Source: Dasypus novemcinctus (taxonomy: Eukaryota; Chordata; Mammalia; Cingulata; Dasypodidae). Taken from it: a DNA stretch of 64,000 bases. The notes under the pieces were generated by a model, which was not told the origin of the DNA, did not search any database, and saw only the letters and a list, made by a program, of their open reading frames with translations. Every line of letters starts with the position of its first letter. Position 1 is the first letter of the stretch. The stretch spans positions 112,122,228 to 112,186,227 of the forward strand of contig NC_080680.1 in assembly GCF_030445035.2 (NCBI RefSeq), in the 5' to 3' direction. The position numbers and the translations under genes are program-made. Of this stretch, positions 1-12,265 are shown in pieces.

Positions 1-200
1 CTCTGTAAGAATGTTGGTTTTGAGATGGAGAAATAGTTTTGGATGTGATAGTAACACATTCAATGTGTGGAACCTCTATTTCACTAAGTCTGGTAACTTT
101 GATCAATGGCCTTTCTTAGTGGTCTTTTAGGGAGATGACAGTTGATGGTTGAGAAGGTTAATAATAACTAGTGTTCTTGAGGGCTTTGGGAAATAGACCC

Positions 201-767
201 TGTGGTGGGCAGAATAATAGTCCCAAAGGTGTCCATGCCCTAATCCCAGGAACCTGTGAATATCTTACATGGCAAAAGAGATTTATAGATGTGATTAAGA
301 GATGGTAGGATTATCCTGGATTGCTCAGGTGGGCCTAAATTAATCACATGAGCCTGTAAAATGGTGAATCTTTCTCAGCTGGGGCAGAGAGATAAGCATG
401 GAAGAAGGGGACTAGATTTGAAACTTGGGAAGGGCCCAACCTGCCATTTCGGCTTGGAAGATGAAAGGACCCCCAAGTCAAGGAAAGTGGTAGCCTGTAG
501 AAGCTGGGAAAATTCCTCAGCTGACAGCCAGCAAAGGAACGGGGGTCACAGTTCTCCAACTGCAAGGAACTGAATTCTGCCAACAATGCACCAAGCAGGG
601 ACTAGATGATCTCATAGACCCTCCAGAAAGGAATGTAGCATCTGGACATTGGTCTGGTCAGACCCGTACCAGACTTCTGACCTACAGAACCACAAGACAA
701 TGTGTTTGCATTGTTTTAGGCCAAAAGTTTGTGGTATTTTTAAATGGCAGCATAAAAAACAAATACA
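201..767 (+). mobile_element. MLT1-type MaLR solo LTR
   Basis: Begins TGTGGTGGGCAGAATAATAG and ends ...AAATACA, the TG...CA ends of an MLT1 LTR. The order of internal landmarks fits: CTAATCCCAGGAACCTGTGAATAT, the GATTATCCTGGATT block, CCTCCAGAAAGGAATG, and the terminal GTTTTAGGCCAAAAGTTTGTGGTA block. The opening and closing blocks are typical of MLT1. No internal retroviral sequence follows, so it is a solo LTR. Confidence 0.8.
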
Positions 768-843
768 AGTCTTCATATACATTGTTGGTAGAAGCATTAG
801 TCAGCGTCCAGTCAGGAGTGAAACCAAACCAGTAATTTGAACA

Positions 844-1955
844 TTTTTTAAATTAGAGGAGTTTTAGACTTACAGGAAAGTCATGCATAAAATACATAAA
901 ATATAGAGTTCCCACATACTTCCCTATTATTAACACCTTGCATTAGGGTGATATATGTTAATATTCATGAAAGAACATTTTTATAATTGTACTATGAACT
1001 ATATTTGTACTATTAACTATGGTCCATTGTTTACAATAGAGTTCACTGTATTGTACAGTCCTATGTTTTTTTAAAAAGTTTTATTCTAGTAAGACATTTA
1101 CAGACTAAAATTTCCCCCTTTTAACCATGTTCACATTTATATTTGTGTTCTTAATTACATTCACAGTGTTATGCTACCATCACCACCATCCATTACCAAA
1201 ACCTTATAATCAACCCAAATAGAAACTCTATACAACTCAAGCATTAACTCCCTATTCTCTACCCCCAACCCAGCCCCTGGTAAACTATGTTCTAGATTCT
1301 GCTTCTTTGAGTTTCCTTATTCCAATTATTTCTTATGAGATCACACGATCTGTGTGCTTTTATATCTGACTTTTCCCACTCACTGTGATGTCTTCAAGAT
1401 TCTTCCATGTTGTAACATGTATCAGAAAAATATCCTGTTGCGTGTATATAGCACATTTTATTTATCTGTTCATCAGTTGATAGACATTTGGGTTGCTTCC
1501 ATCATTTGGCAATTGTGAATAATACTATGAACATTGGTGAGCAAATCTATTTGAGTCCTTGCTTTCAATTCTTTTGGGTATATGCCAGAAGTGGGATTGC
1601 CAGGTTATATGGTAATTCTGTACTTAACTTTCTGAGAAACTCTCAAACTGTCTTCCACAGTGGCTGCAACGTTTTATGTTCTTACTAGAAATGAATGAGT
1701 GTTCTAATTTCTCCACAGCCTCTCTAACACTTGCAATATACATATATATGTATATTTTAGCAGGTACCAGGGATTAAACCTGGGACCCAGTACATAGGAA
1801 GCAGGTGCTCAAACACTGAGCTACACCCACTCCCTTTTTTTTTTTAATAGTTGCCATTCTAGTGGGTGTGAAATTGGTATCTCATTTGATTTGCATTTCC
1901 CTAGTAGCTAATGATGTTGAGCATTTTTTCAAGTGCTTTTTGGCCATTTGATACA
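844..1955 (-). mobile_element. Old L1 3' end (minus strand), split by a SINE
   Basis: Reads as the reverse complement of an L1 3' region: poly-T-like start, ACCATCCATTACCAAAACC, the GGGTTGCTTCCATC / ATTGTGAATAATACTATGAA block and TTGATTTGCATTTCCCTAGT. A diverged copy of the first half lies at 42,084-42,600 and of the GGTTGCTTCCA part at 44,869-45,012. A SINE at 1757-1836 interrupts it. No ORF2 coding is preserved. Confidence 0.75.
1757..1836 (-). mobile_element. DAS-type tRNA SINE (minus) inside the old L1
   Basis: Contains GGTACCAGGGATTAAACC, the reverse complement of the SINE B-box region, then CAAACACTGAGCTACACC, the reverse complement of the A-box region. About 80 bp, one tRNA unit. It separates the two halves of the L1 3' end. 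Confidence 0.85.
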
Positions 1956-2518
1956 AAGAATTTTTTAACCAGCAAAAGGTGATTAATAACAGGAGTTAAA
2001 AACAACTTTAAAGAATAAAGGAATAGAAAATATAGGGAGGAGCTACTACTTCTAGGACTGAGAGAAAGTACTCAAGGAAGTCGCAAACTTGGAAGATTAC
2101 CTCAGCCCTTGTAAGGGTGAGATAAATGTTTCACTGGACAAGGTATACCAGCAGCCCACCAGATGACAGAGAATTTCGCTGATGCAGTGGCCCAGAGCTG
2201 GCTGGTCCACCAGTCCCACTGGATAGGATTGGTGAGCAGAAAACCACCTGCTGGGGTGATGATGGAGCTCACTGGAGGGTGGGTGCCACTGGGTCACCTG
2301 CACACTATAGGAGCTGTGCTGTGGGAGCCAGAAGGAAAGCACCCCAGAACAAGGAAGAGAAGCTCCTTCCTCTGCTAGGCCTTGTCTTATTCTTCCAGAA
2401 CATTCTACCGACAAAGCTTAACATTGCACTAGCTGGCAAAGCAACAATGTTTATAGGACCCAGCTACAGTATCCCAAAGCAGGGCGAAGAAGGATAGATT
2501 TAGAGCTGAGAGACTAAA
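1956..2518. other. No feature recognised
   Basis: About 560 bp of moderate GC. Short overlapping open frames on both strands carry no motif I recognise. I see no repeat signature. Confidence 0.5.
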
Positions 2519-2770
2519 CTGGCACAATGGAATAGAAAATTTGTACAACTTTTTGGAAGGCAATATCTATTCAAATTAAAATCATATATTTTCTCAGCAA
2601 TTCCTTTTTAAGGAATCTATTCTATAGAAATGCTAACAATTTTGGGGCAAGATATATGCATAAGGATGTTCACTACAGTATTGGTCATAAATGTAAAACT
2701 CTAGAGACAGTCCAGTCTTAGCAGTGTCCAAATAGGGAAATTATGGCAATATTCTGTAGTATTTTGGGGC
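2519..2770 (+). mobile_element. Probable ancient LINE fragment
   Basis: Carries degraded landmarks seen in old LINE 3' regions: CAGCAATTCC, a CTATAGAAATG block, AAGGATGTTCACTACAGTAT and a GTCCAAATAGGGAAATTATG block. Too diverged to assign a subfamily by eye. Confidence 0.45.
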
Positions 2771-3119
2771 CTCGATTGGATGACTTCAAGGAGGTCTTGC
2801 AAGGTGGAACATTGCCTGGAATTGTTTAGAGTTTATGATATAGCTTGGATTGGTGGGCACAGCAAAGCAAAGATCTTGAAGCAATTCTTGAGCAAGTTTT
2901 AATCCTTATGAGTAAATCATTTTAGTTTTGCATTCTATTCTCTCAGGAGCAAGTATTTCCTGAAACAAACAGCTAAGTTATTTTTGCTTATTTTGCTTAT
3001 TGTTAGAAAAAATATGCTGGTCCCAGTATTATTTTAACATAGGTACAGAAAATTATGTCAGTTTAAATTTTCACAATCTTGGCCATTCTGATGGGAGAGA
3101 AAGATACCCTCTTTGTTGT

Positions 3120-3400
3120 TTATGTTTCATACATGAGCTAACAGATTTTTTAAGAAATCAATTTTATTGTTACATATTATCGAAGCATGCAATCCATCCA
3201 AAGAGTACTATCAATAGTATTTGGTATAATCACATAGTTGTGCATTCTTCATTTCAGTCATTTTTAGAGTGTTTTCATTATTTCAATAATAATAAACACA
3301 AAACAAAGAAACAACAAAAACTCTATGCCTTAATAATCACTTCTCAGTCTCTCTAACCTTCCCCTGCCATACATAGCTGCTAGTCTGTTTCCCGTCTAAT
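3120..3400 (-). mobile_element. L1 3' UTR fragment (minus)
   Basis: AATCCATCCAAAGAGTAC, TATAATCACATAGTTGTGCA and the AAAACAAAG-rich part resemble a LINE-1 3' UTR read on the opposite strand. No coding sequence remains. Confidence 0.5.
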
Positions 3401-5130
3401 TGATCAGCTTTTCATATAAATTTCTGTGTAAACTTTGCCTGTGAATGAATCATCTTTTTCCGATTGCTTTGCAAGAATTTTGCATAATAAAGGTATTTAG
3501 CTGTCATCTGAGTTACAAGTTTTCTATTTGTCATTTTTTACTTTGTTTTCACTATTTTATTTAAATACTGAAATATTAAGTGTTTGTTATCCTCCTAATC
3601 GACTGATTAGTCTTTTCCCTTTAAGATTTCTAGGTTTCAGATTAGGCTTTAAAATACCTTTCTATGCACACCAAATTATTAACTCTGCTTATCTCCAGGG
3701 AGTGGGATTTAGAGGGATGTGAAGTCTGCTTATACTTCTGACTTTCATCATTTGTGTTTTTTAAATTTATTTTTAAAAGCATGCTGTACTAGTAAACTTT
3801 TAAATGCTTTTAAAACATAGAAATGCATTTTCCACTAAAGATAATCTTTTAGAACTTGTATGTTTAAAAAAAATGCTTATTTAAGGAATGAGTTATATCT
3901 GGTTTTTCCTCCTAAGGTCCTACTAAGTTGCCCCAATGTTGTTGAATATCCATTCTTTTCCCACTGATTTGCTGTGATACTTTTATTTTTATTTTTATTT
4001 TTATTGACTTTGTGATACTTTTATAAGAACTTCTACACATATTTTTATTTTTATTTTTTTATTTTCTACACATATTTTTGACAATTTATGGACTTTTTCT
4101 CACCCATATTCCTGTATATTCCTGTCATTACTACAGTATTCTACTTACATTGTTAAAATATTTTAATATTTTTGGGGCTGCTTACCTTCCTTCATTACTG
4201 TCCCCCCTTAAGAATTTTCCTAATTTTTCTCACATTTTTAATATTAATTTTGAAAACATTTACTCCAAATTGTCACAAATCCTGCTAGTATTTTCATGAC
4301 AATTGCAATGATTTATAGATTTGGGAAAAACTGACATTTTTATAATGCAGCTTTCTATGCTAAAAAAGTATATCTATCCTAAAACGCCCTGTCTCTCTCC
4401 CATCTTATTTTAGGTTTCTAAATAGAATTTTAGAAACTTGTGATTTGTGTGTGTTATGTGTATATGTGTCTACCTTACCTACTTAATTTTATTGTTTTAT
4501 CAGTTAATTCTTTTGGGCTTTCCATTCTTTTTGTTTTCAATCTCTTTGTTTTAGGCATGTAGTTTATAGACAGCATAGAATTTGGTTTCATTTTTTCACC
4601 CGGAGTTTTTCATTTGCTAAGGATTTTATCCCACTTTCATTTTGTGCAATAATACCTATTTGTTCTGCTTCTGAATTCTCATTTCAAATAGTCTCTTTCG
4701 AGTTTCTTTCCTTTTTATATTTTTTCTTGAAGATCTTCCTGACTACTGTCAACCAAGAGTCTGTTTTTTTTTGTTTTTCTGTTTTTTGTTTTGGTTCTAA
4801 TACTTACAATAGTAACTTTTATTACATTACTACATTATATAGGCTTTTGCTTAAATCCTCTAAGCTCCATTTCAAACGATCATAAATAATAGTAATAATT
4901 GATATTTTTACATATTGCATTATGTAAAAGGATTTAAAAAATGACTCCAAAATTGGGTGAGAAGTTGGTATAAAATTTCAAGATCCCATTAATGTCTTCA
5001 AGTGAAATTGAAGAACTACCAGGTAGTTCACATGTTATTTTTCCATGTAACATTTAATTTACATAAATTTCTATGAGGTGGAAATTATTACTCTCATTTT
5101 CATGTGAAGAAACCCAGTCTCAAGAAGTTT
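3401..5130. other. AT-rich LINE debris and low-complexity DNA
   Basis: Strongly AT-rich. Stretches at about 4310-4380 and 4500-4700 resemble the minus strand of old L1 bodies, for example the AGACAGCATAGAATTTGG block. TTTTTA-type low-complexity runs lie at 3978-4005. No gene is visible. Confidence 0.4.
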
Positions 5131-5137
5131 AAGTTCA

Positions 5138-5221
5138 TGCGGAGCAGGTGTAGCTCAGTGGTTGAGCACCTGCTTTGCATGTGTGAGGTCCCCAGTTCAT
5201 TCCCCACTACCTCCTTAAAAA
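5138..5221 (+). mobile_element. DAS-type tRNA SINE with target duplication
   Basis: One tRNA-like unit: GGAGCAGGTGTAGCTCAGTG holds the A box and CCCAGTTCATTCCCC the B box, followed by an A tail. AAGTTCA flanks it at 5131-5137 and 5222-5228, consistent with L1-type insertion. This is a clear short-form example of the family. Confidence 0.92.
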
Positions 5222-5228
5222 AAGTTCA

Positions 5229-6331
5229 AACAGTGAGATTCAAACCAGTCTCTTTCTTTCTACAAAGTTGCTACTCTTTTTGCTCCTCACAATTCCTTCT
5301 GCATCTTGAGAGAAAAAGATAAAAGCGAGAGCATCACCCCTTGAGGTTTTTGTTCATGAACCACTTTAAGAATCAAATGGAAGGACTGGAAATGAGACTT
5401 CTCTGAGTGCAGCCTAACTCACACCCCTAATGCAGCCGCTAAGTTCTGAGTTTAACTTTTTATTTACTTTTGCCTTTTAAACCATGCAAATGTTTTACAT
5501 TTTCCAAAAATAAAATTAAAATCAGCAAGGAAAATAAACCTCACCCCCAAATTGAAAAAAAATAACTCCATCAAATTGGTTATACAACCACACAGATAAA
5601 AGAATTATTTCAAGTGACTAGTGACTGTACATTCTTGGTGGGATGTATTCTATAGAAAAAAAGAATTGCAAACAAATTTCTAACAGTGTTATTAGGAGGA
5701 ATATTTGCAGACACCATTTTGAAAATACTTAACATATATATTAGGATAGAGCAAAATAAGTATGTTAATACTAAGATTCCAAATTTTCAATGCTAGAGAG
5801 GCAAGATACAAATAAAATCAGAGAAGTAAAAGCCCTATAATGTTAAATTTGGAGATATTACTATAAGAACTTATGGTTTAATTTTTACTTTTGTTTCTGT
5901 CCACTGAAAAGGCCTAAAAACAGTGATATTCCAGGAGCAATGTTGTCTGAGGATCTATTCACTATTTTTGAAAGAATGCTTTTGCTGGAGGTTCTGGTAA
6001 GGGCTAATATGGGAGGGAAGAACTGGATGCTCTCGGCCCAGACTGTTTCAGCTGAGGAAATAATTCAGCGCCTCATTCCAGCAGGGGGGAATTTTAAATT
6101 TGTTGGGGGTACCTGCTGCGGGCCCTCTTTGTCACCCTTACAGCAGCTTCTGTAAAGGCTACATTGCTCACTAATGTTTGTGAAAGTGGACTCTTGGGCG
6201 AATGTGAAGGTGAGCTTGTAGCATATGTCTGGGTTGATGCAAGGTGGGAAGCTGGAGCTGAGACCAGACGGACTCGTGAGAATGCAAATCCCTGTAAATT
6301 AGTAGAAATTCCTGGGATAACTTCAGACTTT
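5229..6331. other. No feature recognised
   Basis: About 1.1 kb of mostly AT-rich single-copy-looking sequence. The longest open frame (5940-6155, plus) has no recognisable motif. Confidence 0.5.
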
Positions 6332-6342
6332 CAAAGGCTATA

Positions 6343-6712
6343 AAGGGAAGTGGATTTGCTCCAAAATTAGGGCATCTGCCTAACACATGGAGGTCCAAGG
6401 CTCAAACCCAGGGCCTCCTGACCTGTGTGATGAGCTGGCCCACATGCAGTGCTGATGCGCGCAAGGAGTGCCTTGCCACGCAGAGGTGTCCCCCACGTAG
6501 GGGAGCCCCATGCGCAAGGAGTTTGCACCATAAGGAGAGCCGCCCAGTGCGGAAAAAGTGCAGCCTGCCCAGGAATGGTGCCGTGCCACTGACACAAACA
6601 GACACAGAAGAACACACAGCGAATGGACACTGAGAGCAGACAACTGGGGGGGGGGGGGGGGGGGGGGGAGAAGGGCAGAGAAATAAATCTTAAAAAAAAA
6701 ACCCCAAAAAAC
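6343..6712 (+). mobile_element. Long DAS-type SINE with expanded G run
   Basis: About 370 bp long-form SINE: a degenerate tRNA head, the B box near AGGCTCAAACCCAGGGCC, then the GC-rich body (GCGCAAGGAGTG, GGGGAGCCCC, GCCTGCCCAGGAATGG) and an AAATAAATCTTAAAA tail. A perfect 11-bp duplication, CAAAGGCTATA, lies at 6332-6342 and 6713-6723. The body holds 23 consecutive G (6646-6668) where the copy at 51,857 has a much shorter, interrupted G tract. Confidence 0.93.
6646..6668 (+). repeat. Poly(G) tract, 23 G
   Basis: Uninterrupted run of 23 guanines inside the long SINE. It could fold into a G-quadruplex and is prone to length error both in replication and in sequencing. Confidence 0.9.
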
Positions 6713-6723
6713 CAAAGGCTATA

Positions 6724-8189
6724 GAATTGGTGGGGGTCAAAGCTGAGATGACCAAGGGGATAAAAGAGGACCCAGCTGTTTGGGTTGTAGGAAATAGCAC
6801 CACAGTATAGCTATGATATGAAGAAAGGATGGAAGTAGAATAACAAGGCCCGGAGGTGGAAAAATCTGGAAGGCCCAGGAAGGGTTGAGAGATCTCCTAG
6901 GCTGGATGGTGGGAGAAGGATCCTCTTCCTCTTTATGGGCCCTCTCCCAGCCTCTAGGACATTGCGACTCTTTTATAGCTCCACGAGGTGGACCACAACA
7001 CAAGCACACATTCCCAGGGCCCAGTTGCATAAGGCAACTGTACATTTCAGATGAACTGTCTCTGCTTTCACAGGCAGCTCAGTGAGCTCTGGGACACCTG
7101 TTCCATCTTATACTTCTGTGTAGTGTGGGGCTCCTTTTTTCTATTCCTCTGTTTATAGAGGAATCTAATTTTACCAATATTTGGGGAAAAAAGACACATC
7201 AACCTGGCAAGGAAACTCTAGGTCCAGCAGAAACTTTTTCCTATTCTTTTTCCGACTTTTCAAAAATTTTGACACAGAGCCTCCAGAGATGGAAACTCAC
7301 AGCAAAGATTGGACACCATCCAGGGGAACAAGTTGAGAAAGGCAGGGGCAGAAACTAAGGTTTATATCCGAAGCTCACAGATCTGCTATCTGGTAGGTAG
7401 TTCCAGGTGAAACCCTGATCATAGAAATTCATTGGCCATGGATTAGATTATAAGAGTGCAGGACACCTGCAAGAGGACAGAGTCCCTCCACTCTTATTCG
7501 ATGGTTAATGTTCCTCTGAAATGTCTCTGGGCCTCCCGTCATGTTAGGGTCGATATGGAGAACAATGCTGGGCCTCTGAGAACCTCAGCTCAGGTGCTCG
7601 GTCACTGGGGCCAGAGGCCTAGCTGAGGGAGAACACGTGCTCCTGCAGTTCTGAGAATGTGTAGAAAACAGAGAATGAAAAATCAACTGAGCATGACATA
7701 GATCACCCTTCTTGAAATTTTCAAAGAAAGAAAAATAGAAAATACTTTCATCCACTTAAAAGTGGCCAACAGGGATGGATCACCGAGCTCTATTATTTAA
7801 TTATAATTAAATCTAGTTCTCCATGAAAAGTGAAGGCCTGCAGCTTTCCTAGAGGCAGGAGAGTGAGTTTTGGGTCCCACCCACTGACTCTTGTCCCTCA
7901 TGATCAATGTAGAGTCAAAAAGAGGAACAAAGGTGTAGCATTTAACGTAAGGTTTGGTCTACTCAACCCAAGCTCCCCTAGGTGAACCTTAATCTCACCT
8001 TTCCGTGAGGGCCCACATACACAATCTGAAGATCTTGGTTGCTAGAGCAGGGCCCTCTTAGAAAACAGCTCTCAGAGGGCAGGCTCAGAGGAAGGACTCA
8101 GATTCTGTTTCTGCCCATCCCTCTGAAGCTGGGCCATGGATCTTGCCTACTGGTGACAGTGTGAGCTAGAGGGGAGCCATTATTGGTTT
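6724..8189. other. No feature recognised
   Basis: About 1.47 kb of moderate GC. Overlapping small frames around 6737-7085 have no domain signature. No repeat recognised. Confidence 0.5.
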
Positions 8190-8325
8190 TGGAGACAGAA
8201 CTTCAGGGGGGCCTGAGTTTAGACAAGGTGTCAAACTTCCCAAAGGCTCAGCTCCTCCTCCGAGGTCACACCTGGCCTCCATACCTCACAGGGTTGTTGT
8301 GAGGATCACATGAGCTAATGTCTTT
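8190..8325 (-). mobile_element. MIR SINE fragment (minus)
   Basis: The diagnostic block ACCTCACAGGGTTGTTGTGA followed by GGATCACATGAG is the reverse complement of the MIR 3' half. The preceding CAAGGTGTCAAACTTCCC and CTCAGCTCC fit the MIR core in the same orientation. Confidence 0.7.
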
Positions 8326-8496
8326 GAATGGCCTTACTATCTTGGCAGTTGATCATTCATCTTTTATACTGAGTTTGGAGCTTTCAGTCTCATCTCCCAA
8401 AAGTCTCCCCCACAGGACCATTCCAGATAGCCTCCTAAAATACCCCTTGGCAAGTAACTCATGTTCTCCGTTTCTCAAATTGGCGAGGTGGCCTGG

Positions 8497-8850
8497 TGGA
8501 ACCAGCCTTTTCTGAAAAGGTGATTGATCTCTTTCCCCTCTTTCCTGTATCCCTCAACCTAGCATGGCTTATGCATTCCAGGATCTAGTGTGGCCTGGGG
8601 TTGACATTGGAGGGGAAATCCAGCGGGAAAGGAACGTGCAAGAATACCCTGTGGTGGGGAGTACCAGCAGCACTGCGAAGGTGGGGATGTGAGATTATGC
8701 TGTATGTTTTCCACCCTGCAAGCCTCCCCATCCCAGCTCTACTGATTTCAGCTTGTTGGTCTTATCTTCTGCAGCCACTTGGGCAAGCTCCCTATGAAAG
8801 GCAGTTTTTGGCAACAATTTTGTCAAGATTCCTGCTTGAGTCATGCAGTG
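8497..8850 (+). repeat. Dispersed repeat, copy A
   Basis: Shares an ordered series of blocks with 21,755-22,480: TGAT-CATCTCTTTCCC, CTAGCAT, GGCCTGGGGTTG, a GGAATCCA-like block, CTTCAGCTTGT..., GCAGCCAC and GGCAGTTTTTGGCAAC. Copy A lacks the LTR and SINE that split copy B, so it shows the unoccupied sites. The family is not identified; it could be an old LTR. Confidence 0.6.
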
Positions 8851-10120
8851 TAGTGGCCATGGAAGCTGACATGCTGCTGCTTGGGGCACCTGTGGAAGAT
8901 GCTACTGCCTTGAGTCCATGGTTCCCACTGTTTCCTTTGAACAGGTCTGACGATGCCTTCAGCCCCTCACTAGATCCTCAGAGGACCCACGACCAGCTCC
9001 TCCATATCGAAACCCACGTTCTAGACCATCTACTAACTTCCAGAACACTGGGTTCCATCTTTTCCATTTATCTTCCAGAGGCTTTACCTTTTTTTTCCTT
9101 TTTTGCCTCTTTTCCTGAGTACCTTATGGACACCCATCTTCCCTTTTCACTGCCTCCTGCTTTCTCACAGGGCCCCTACCTCCTCATTACTTCTCTTACC
9201 CCATCACTGTCTTTCATTTTGTGAAAATTTGGTTACAGAAGCAAAAAGTTTCTGAATATTGTTTGTTTGAAATCAAAGCCTTTCTTTCTATGTATAATGA
9301 GGTAGGGCATTTTAGAGTTCTAGTTGTTCAACCTACTACAGCGTATATTATCCCCCAATCATTTCTTTGTTGTGTCCCTTTACCTAGGAAATCAGCTGAT
9401 GAATTACAAGAAATTGGTAGCAAAGGAAGTTGGGTGGCACCCAAAGGAAAGTTAGTACTAATCCAACAGACAGTGTAATTGTATGTTTTAGCCAAAACAT
9501 GAGCAAATTGTAGACTAGTGTTGGACTCATACCAAGGAGTGACTAAGGCTGCAAAAAAACAGCATTACGGATAAAGACTGTGGAGGTATCATAGTTAATA
9601 GGTATTCAGTAACACCAATTTAAACCTTAAATTGGCAAAGAAGAAAGAACAAAGGAAAAGAGCACAGGCATGCAGATTCAAGCACGGCAATCTGTGGTTC
9701 TGGCCATCTTGCCTGATGGGTCTTGGGTGGGAGCTGTCCACTTCATGTGGTCATCAGCTTAGTCCGGATGGTCTCCGGTGGGAGGATTCTCTTCCTGTAG
9801 CTATCTGTTTCGGAATGGTTGCTGTGTTTGAGGCCTCAGTCAGGACAGTCTTCCAGAGATCTTAGTGGAGCTTATGTCTTTCTAATTGGGAGGCATGGAT
9901 CCCCAGGGATCAACCCCTGGAGATTTACTGTTGTGTAAATTGTTAACAGTACTTGGTGAGGTCCTTCTCACTGAAGTTCAAAGGCAGTCTTTCCGTGATA
10001 TCTGATCCAAGAGCTTAAAAAAATAAGGAAATTTTTGTTAAAATTATTGAAGAGTATACCAGAAGGGCAGAGAGTTAACAGACTATTTTGGTGACTCAAA
10101 AAGAAAAAAACACTATCTGG
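8851..10120. other. No feature recognised (open frame at 8601-9224 not supported)
   Basis: A plus-strand frame of 207 codons runs from 8601 to 9224 across copy A of the dispersed repeat and a CT-rich stretch. It has no recognisable domain and no homologous open frame in copy B, so I do not call it a gene. A following frame at 9221-9478 and the sequence to 10,120 also gave no identification. Confidence 0.5.
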
Positions 10121-11328
10121 GCATAAAATAAGTTGGCATTTTATGGAAAGGAAACCCTAATTTTACTCTTTTTATGTATCGTCTATATAACAATTTTCAA
10201 TAAAAGCCTTTTTCTGCAAATAAATCCACTAACATGGAATATAACCTTAGATTTGTCTTTTTAACATTCGTAAAATTAAAAATTAATATATTTCCCTACT
10301 TGAATATGTAGACATACATAAATATATAAATATATAAGTATGAATCTTTTAATTATAATTTTATGATATAATTTATCTTAGCATATTAATTAAAACAAAT
10401 ATACAGATTACATTGAATTATCATTTTAATAAACTAACAATTCCTTAAGAAACAGACAAATCATGCTCATCATCTTGCATACACATTCACATTTTTCTAT
10501 ACTTATTATTAAGTGCTGTCAATCACTTATTAATTACCATTTTTAGTCAGGGTAAATAATTTTTGTTCTATCTAGACACAGAGAAAACTAGAAGGCAAGA
10601 AACTGAGGACTGCCTAGGTACTCTTTTATAAAAAAATGTGCCTTTTATATAAAAGAGGCAGAATAAATACATATATCACATTATCCAAAGGCATTTACAC
10701 ATTCTATTAATCTATAGCTCTTCTATAATATACATAAGGATAAATTAAAACTGGTTTTTGTATCATTTTTACTTAGAAATTGTCCAGATATCCAAAAATT
10801 GTTTAATTGAGTAGTTCAGGTTTTTCAAAGGTCTTCAAAATTTAACCATCTGAAAATTATAATTTTAGCTAAAATATTAAGTCCTTAATGATTTGTAGTA
10901 GTGTGATAATTTTATAAGGTCAACACTCAATTTAAAAGATACCTGTCCTTTGAGTTTCATTTTAAAACAATTTTATATTTTATAATTTTAAAAGATTATT
11001 CCAACAGTGATCCTTTTCTTGTTCCCTGCTATGAATACAGAGAATTTTGGAAGCTTAAATCTTGAGAATTTTAACTAAGATCTTATACAAACTAGAATAT
11101 TGTGTTAGCATTATATAATATAATAATATATATATATTATATAATCAGGGACACACAGACATCAAGTTGTCTACGATAAATGTGACAAACTCTTTTCACT
11201 TGTCAAAAATTTACCTATCAGGAAATATTAGAGGACATTTACAAATAAATACTTTTGTTTAACTTACACTGTTTATGTTGTGCTTTGTAAAGTTTATATT
11301 TTATAAACCTCATATTCATGAGACAAGT
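10121..11328. other. AT-rich stretch, no gene
   Basis: About 1.2 kb of very AT-rich DNA with TA-rich runs at 10,305-10,345 and an ATATAT stretch at 11,112-11,150 able to form short hairpins. No gene or repeat family recognised. Confidence 0.5.
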
Positions 11329-11338
11329 TATAAGTAAT
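11329..11338. repeat. Target-site duplication, 3' side of the MTRES1 retrocopy
   Basis: TATAAGTAAT, identical to 12,266-12,275. It abuts the poly(T), that is the poly(A) tail of the minus-strand retrocopy. Confidence 0.93.
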
Positions 11339-12265
11339 TTTTTTTTTAATGGTAAAAGAACTTTATTTTAGTAAAAATGTCCTCTTTTAAGCTGGCTTCT
11401 CCCCACCCCCACCACTAGGAAGCAGCTTTATCCCCACAAAGCCATCCATCTATTTAGACACACTCTTCTTAGGCAACTTTAACTTCTTCCACAGTCGTAA
11501 CATCACTCTGTATTTTTCCTTTTCAGTTTTCTCTTCAAACACTTTTTTCAGGACAATTCTCATCACTGTCTCTGTTTCTGCTTCTTTATCCTCTCCAATG
11601 AGGAGATCTAACGTATCTCCCACTTTCACCGTTCTGCTTTTCTTCCATAATTTTTCCCCATTCAGCCTGAGTTCACCTTTGTAGAATGCATCTTCCATTT
11701 TGTTTCTTCCAACATCAGCCCAGACTTCAGGATAATATCATACTGAAAAGACTGCACAACCCTTTCTAGGTCTTTATAGCCTTTGACCACACTGGGATCA
11801 TCCTGGGATCATCCTCAGGCTCCTCTTCTTTCTCACTCATCTCATCATGATCCCTCTTTTCATCAGAGTCATCTTCATCTTCTACCTTGTGTAGAGTCTT
11901 TTTAGTGGATTTTTGAGAGCTCATCTTGCTTTTGAGTCTTAAGGAAAATGGAAAACATATTCTGGAGATATTGAAAGCCCTGGGAATCTCAGTGAGAAAA
12001 TATTATGGAAAAGTGTTTTATAATTGGATGCATTTTACCTGGTAGGTGAAAAATAAAAGTATTGATTCCAGGAAGCACAGGGTTTGTATGAAGAAGGTAT
12101 TCCTTGGAGTACTCCCCAGAGTCCAATCCAGGCATCTGGCTTTCTTAAAACACCTGCAGGCAACCTGACACTAGTCATAGCCATGGTGCATATAACCTGC
12201 AGGTTAGGGAAACTGACCCCTCTCCCACTCCCAGCGGCTGCACCGACCGCCAGCCTCTGGGCCGC
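11339..12265 (-). pseudogene. MTRES1P: Processed pseudogene of MTRES1 (C6orf203)
   Basis: Minus-strand retrocopy of the mRNA for mitochondrial transcription rescue factor 1, an S4-like RNA-binding protein of the mitochondrial matrix linked to mitochondrial transcription under stress and to ribosome rescue. The start-codon equivalent is at 12,184 (reading MAMTSVRLPAGVLRKPDAW) and the stop at 11,450-11,452. The length matches the roughly 240-residue human protein, and all exons are joined without introns. The last 82 codons (11,450-11,698) are still open and hold the S4 segment (VEDAFYKGELRLNGEKLWKK-like). Breaks seen: a stop at 12,035-12,037 (about codon 50), a 1-nt loss near 11,950, an 11-bp tandem duplication at 11,793-11,814, and a 1-nt loss near 11,716. 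Retroposition marks: a short T run at 11,339-11,347, AATAAA complement at 11,362-11,367, a GC-rich 5' UTR to 12,265, and a perfect 10-bp flanking duplication. A dead copy; identification is strong. Confidence 0.95.

Noticed and set aside
5138-5221. A tRNA gene, because of good A and B box-like motifs
   Set aside because: The 3' part does not close into a tRNA cloverleaf, an A tail and target duplications are present, and many copies exist. It is a SINE.
8601-9224. 207-codon open frame, longest of the window, as a possible gene
   Set aside because: It overlaps a dispersed repeat copy, has no known domain, is CT-rich in its second half, and the homologous copy at 21.8 kb does not keep the frame.
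9340-9865. A retroviral pol or env relic suggested by a short GSWVAPKGKLV-like peptide
   Set aside because: The resemblance is weak and isolated, with no neighbouring pol or env motifs, so I left the region unassigned.
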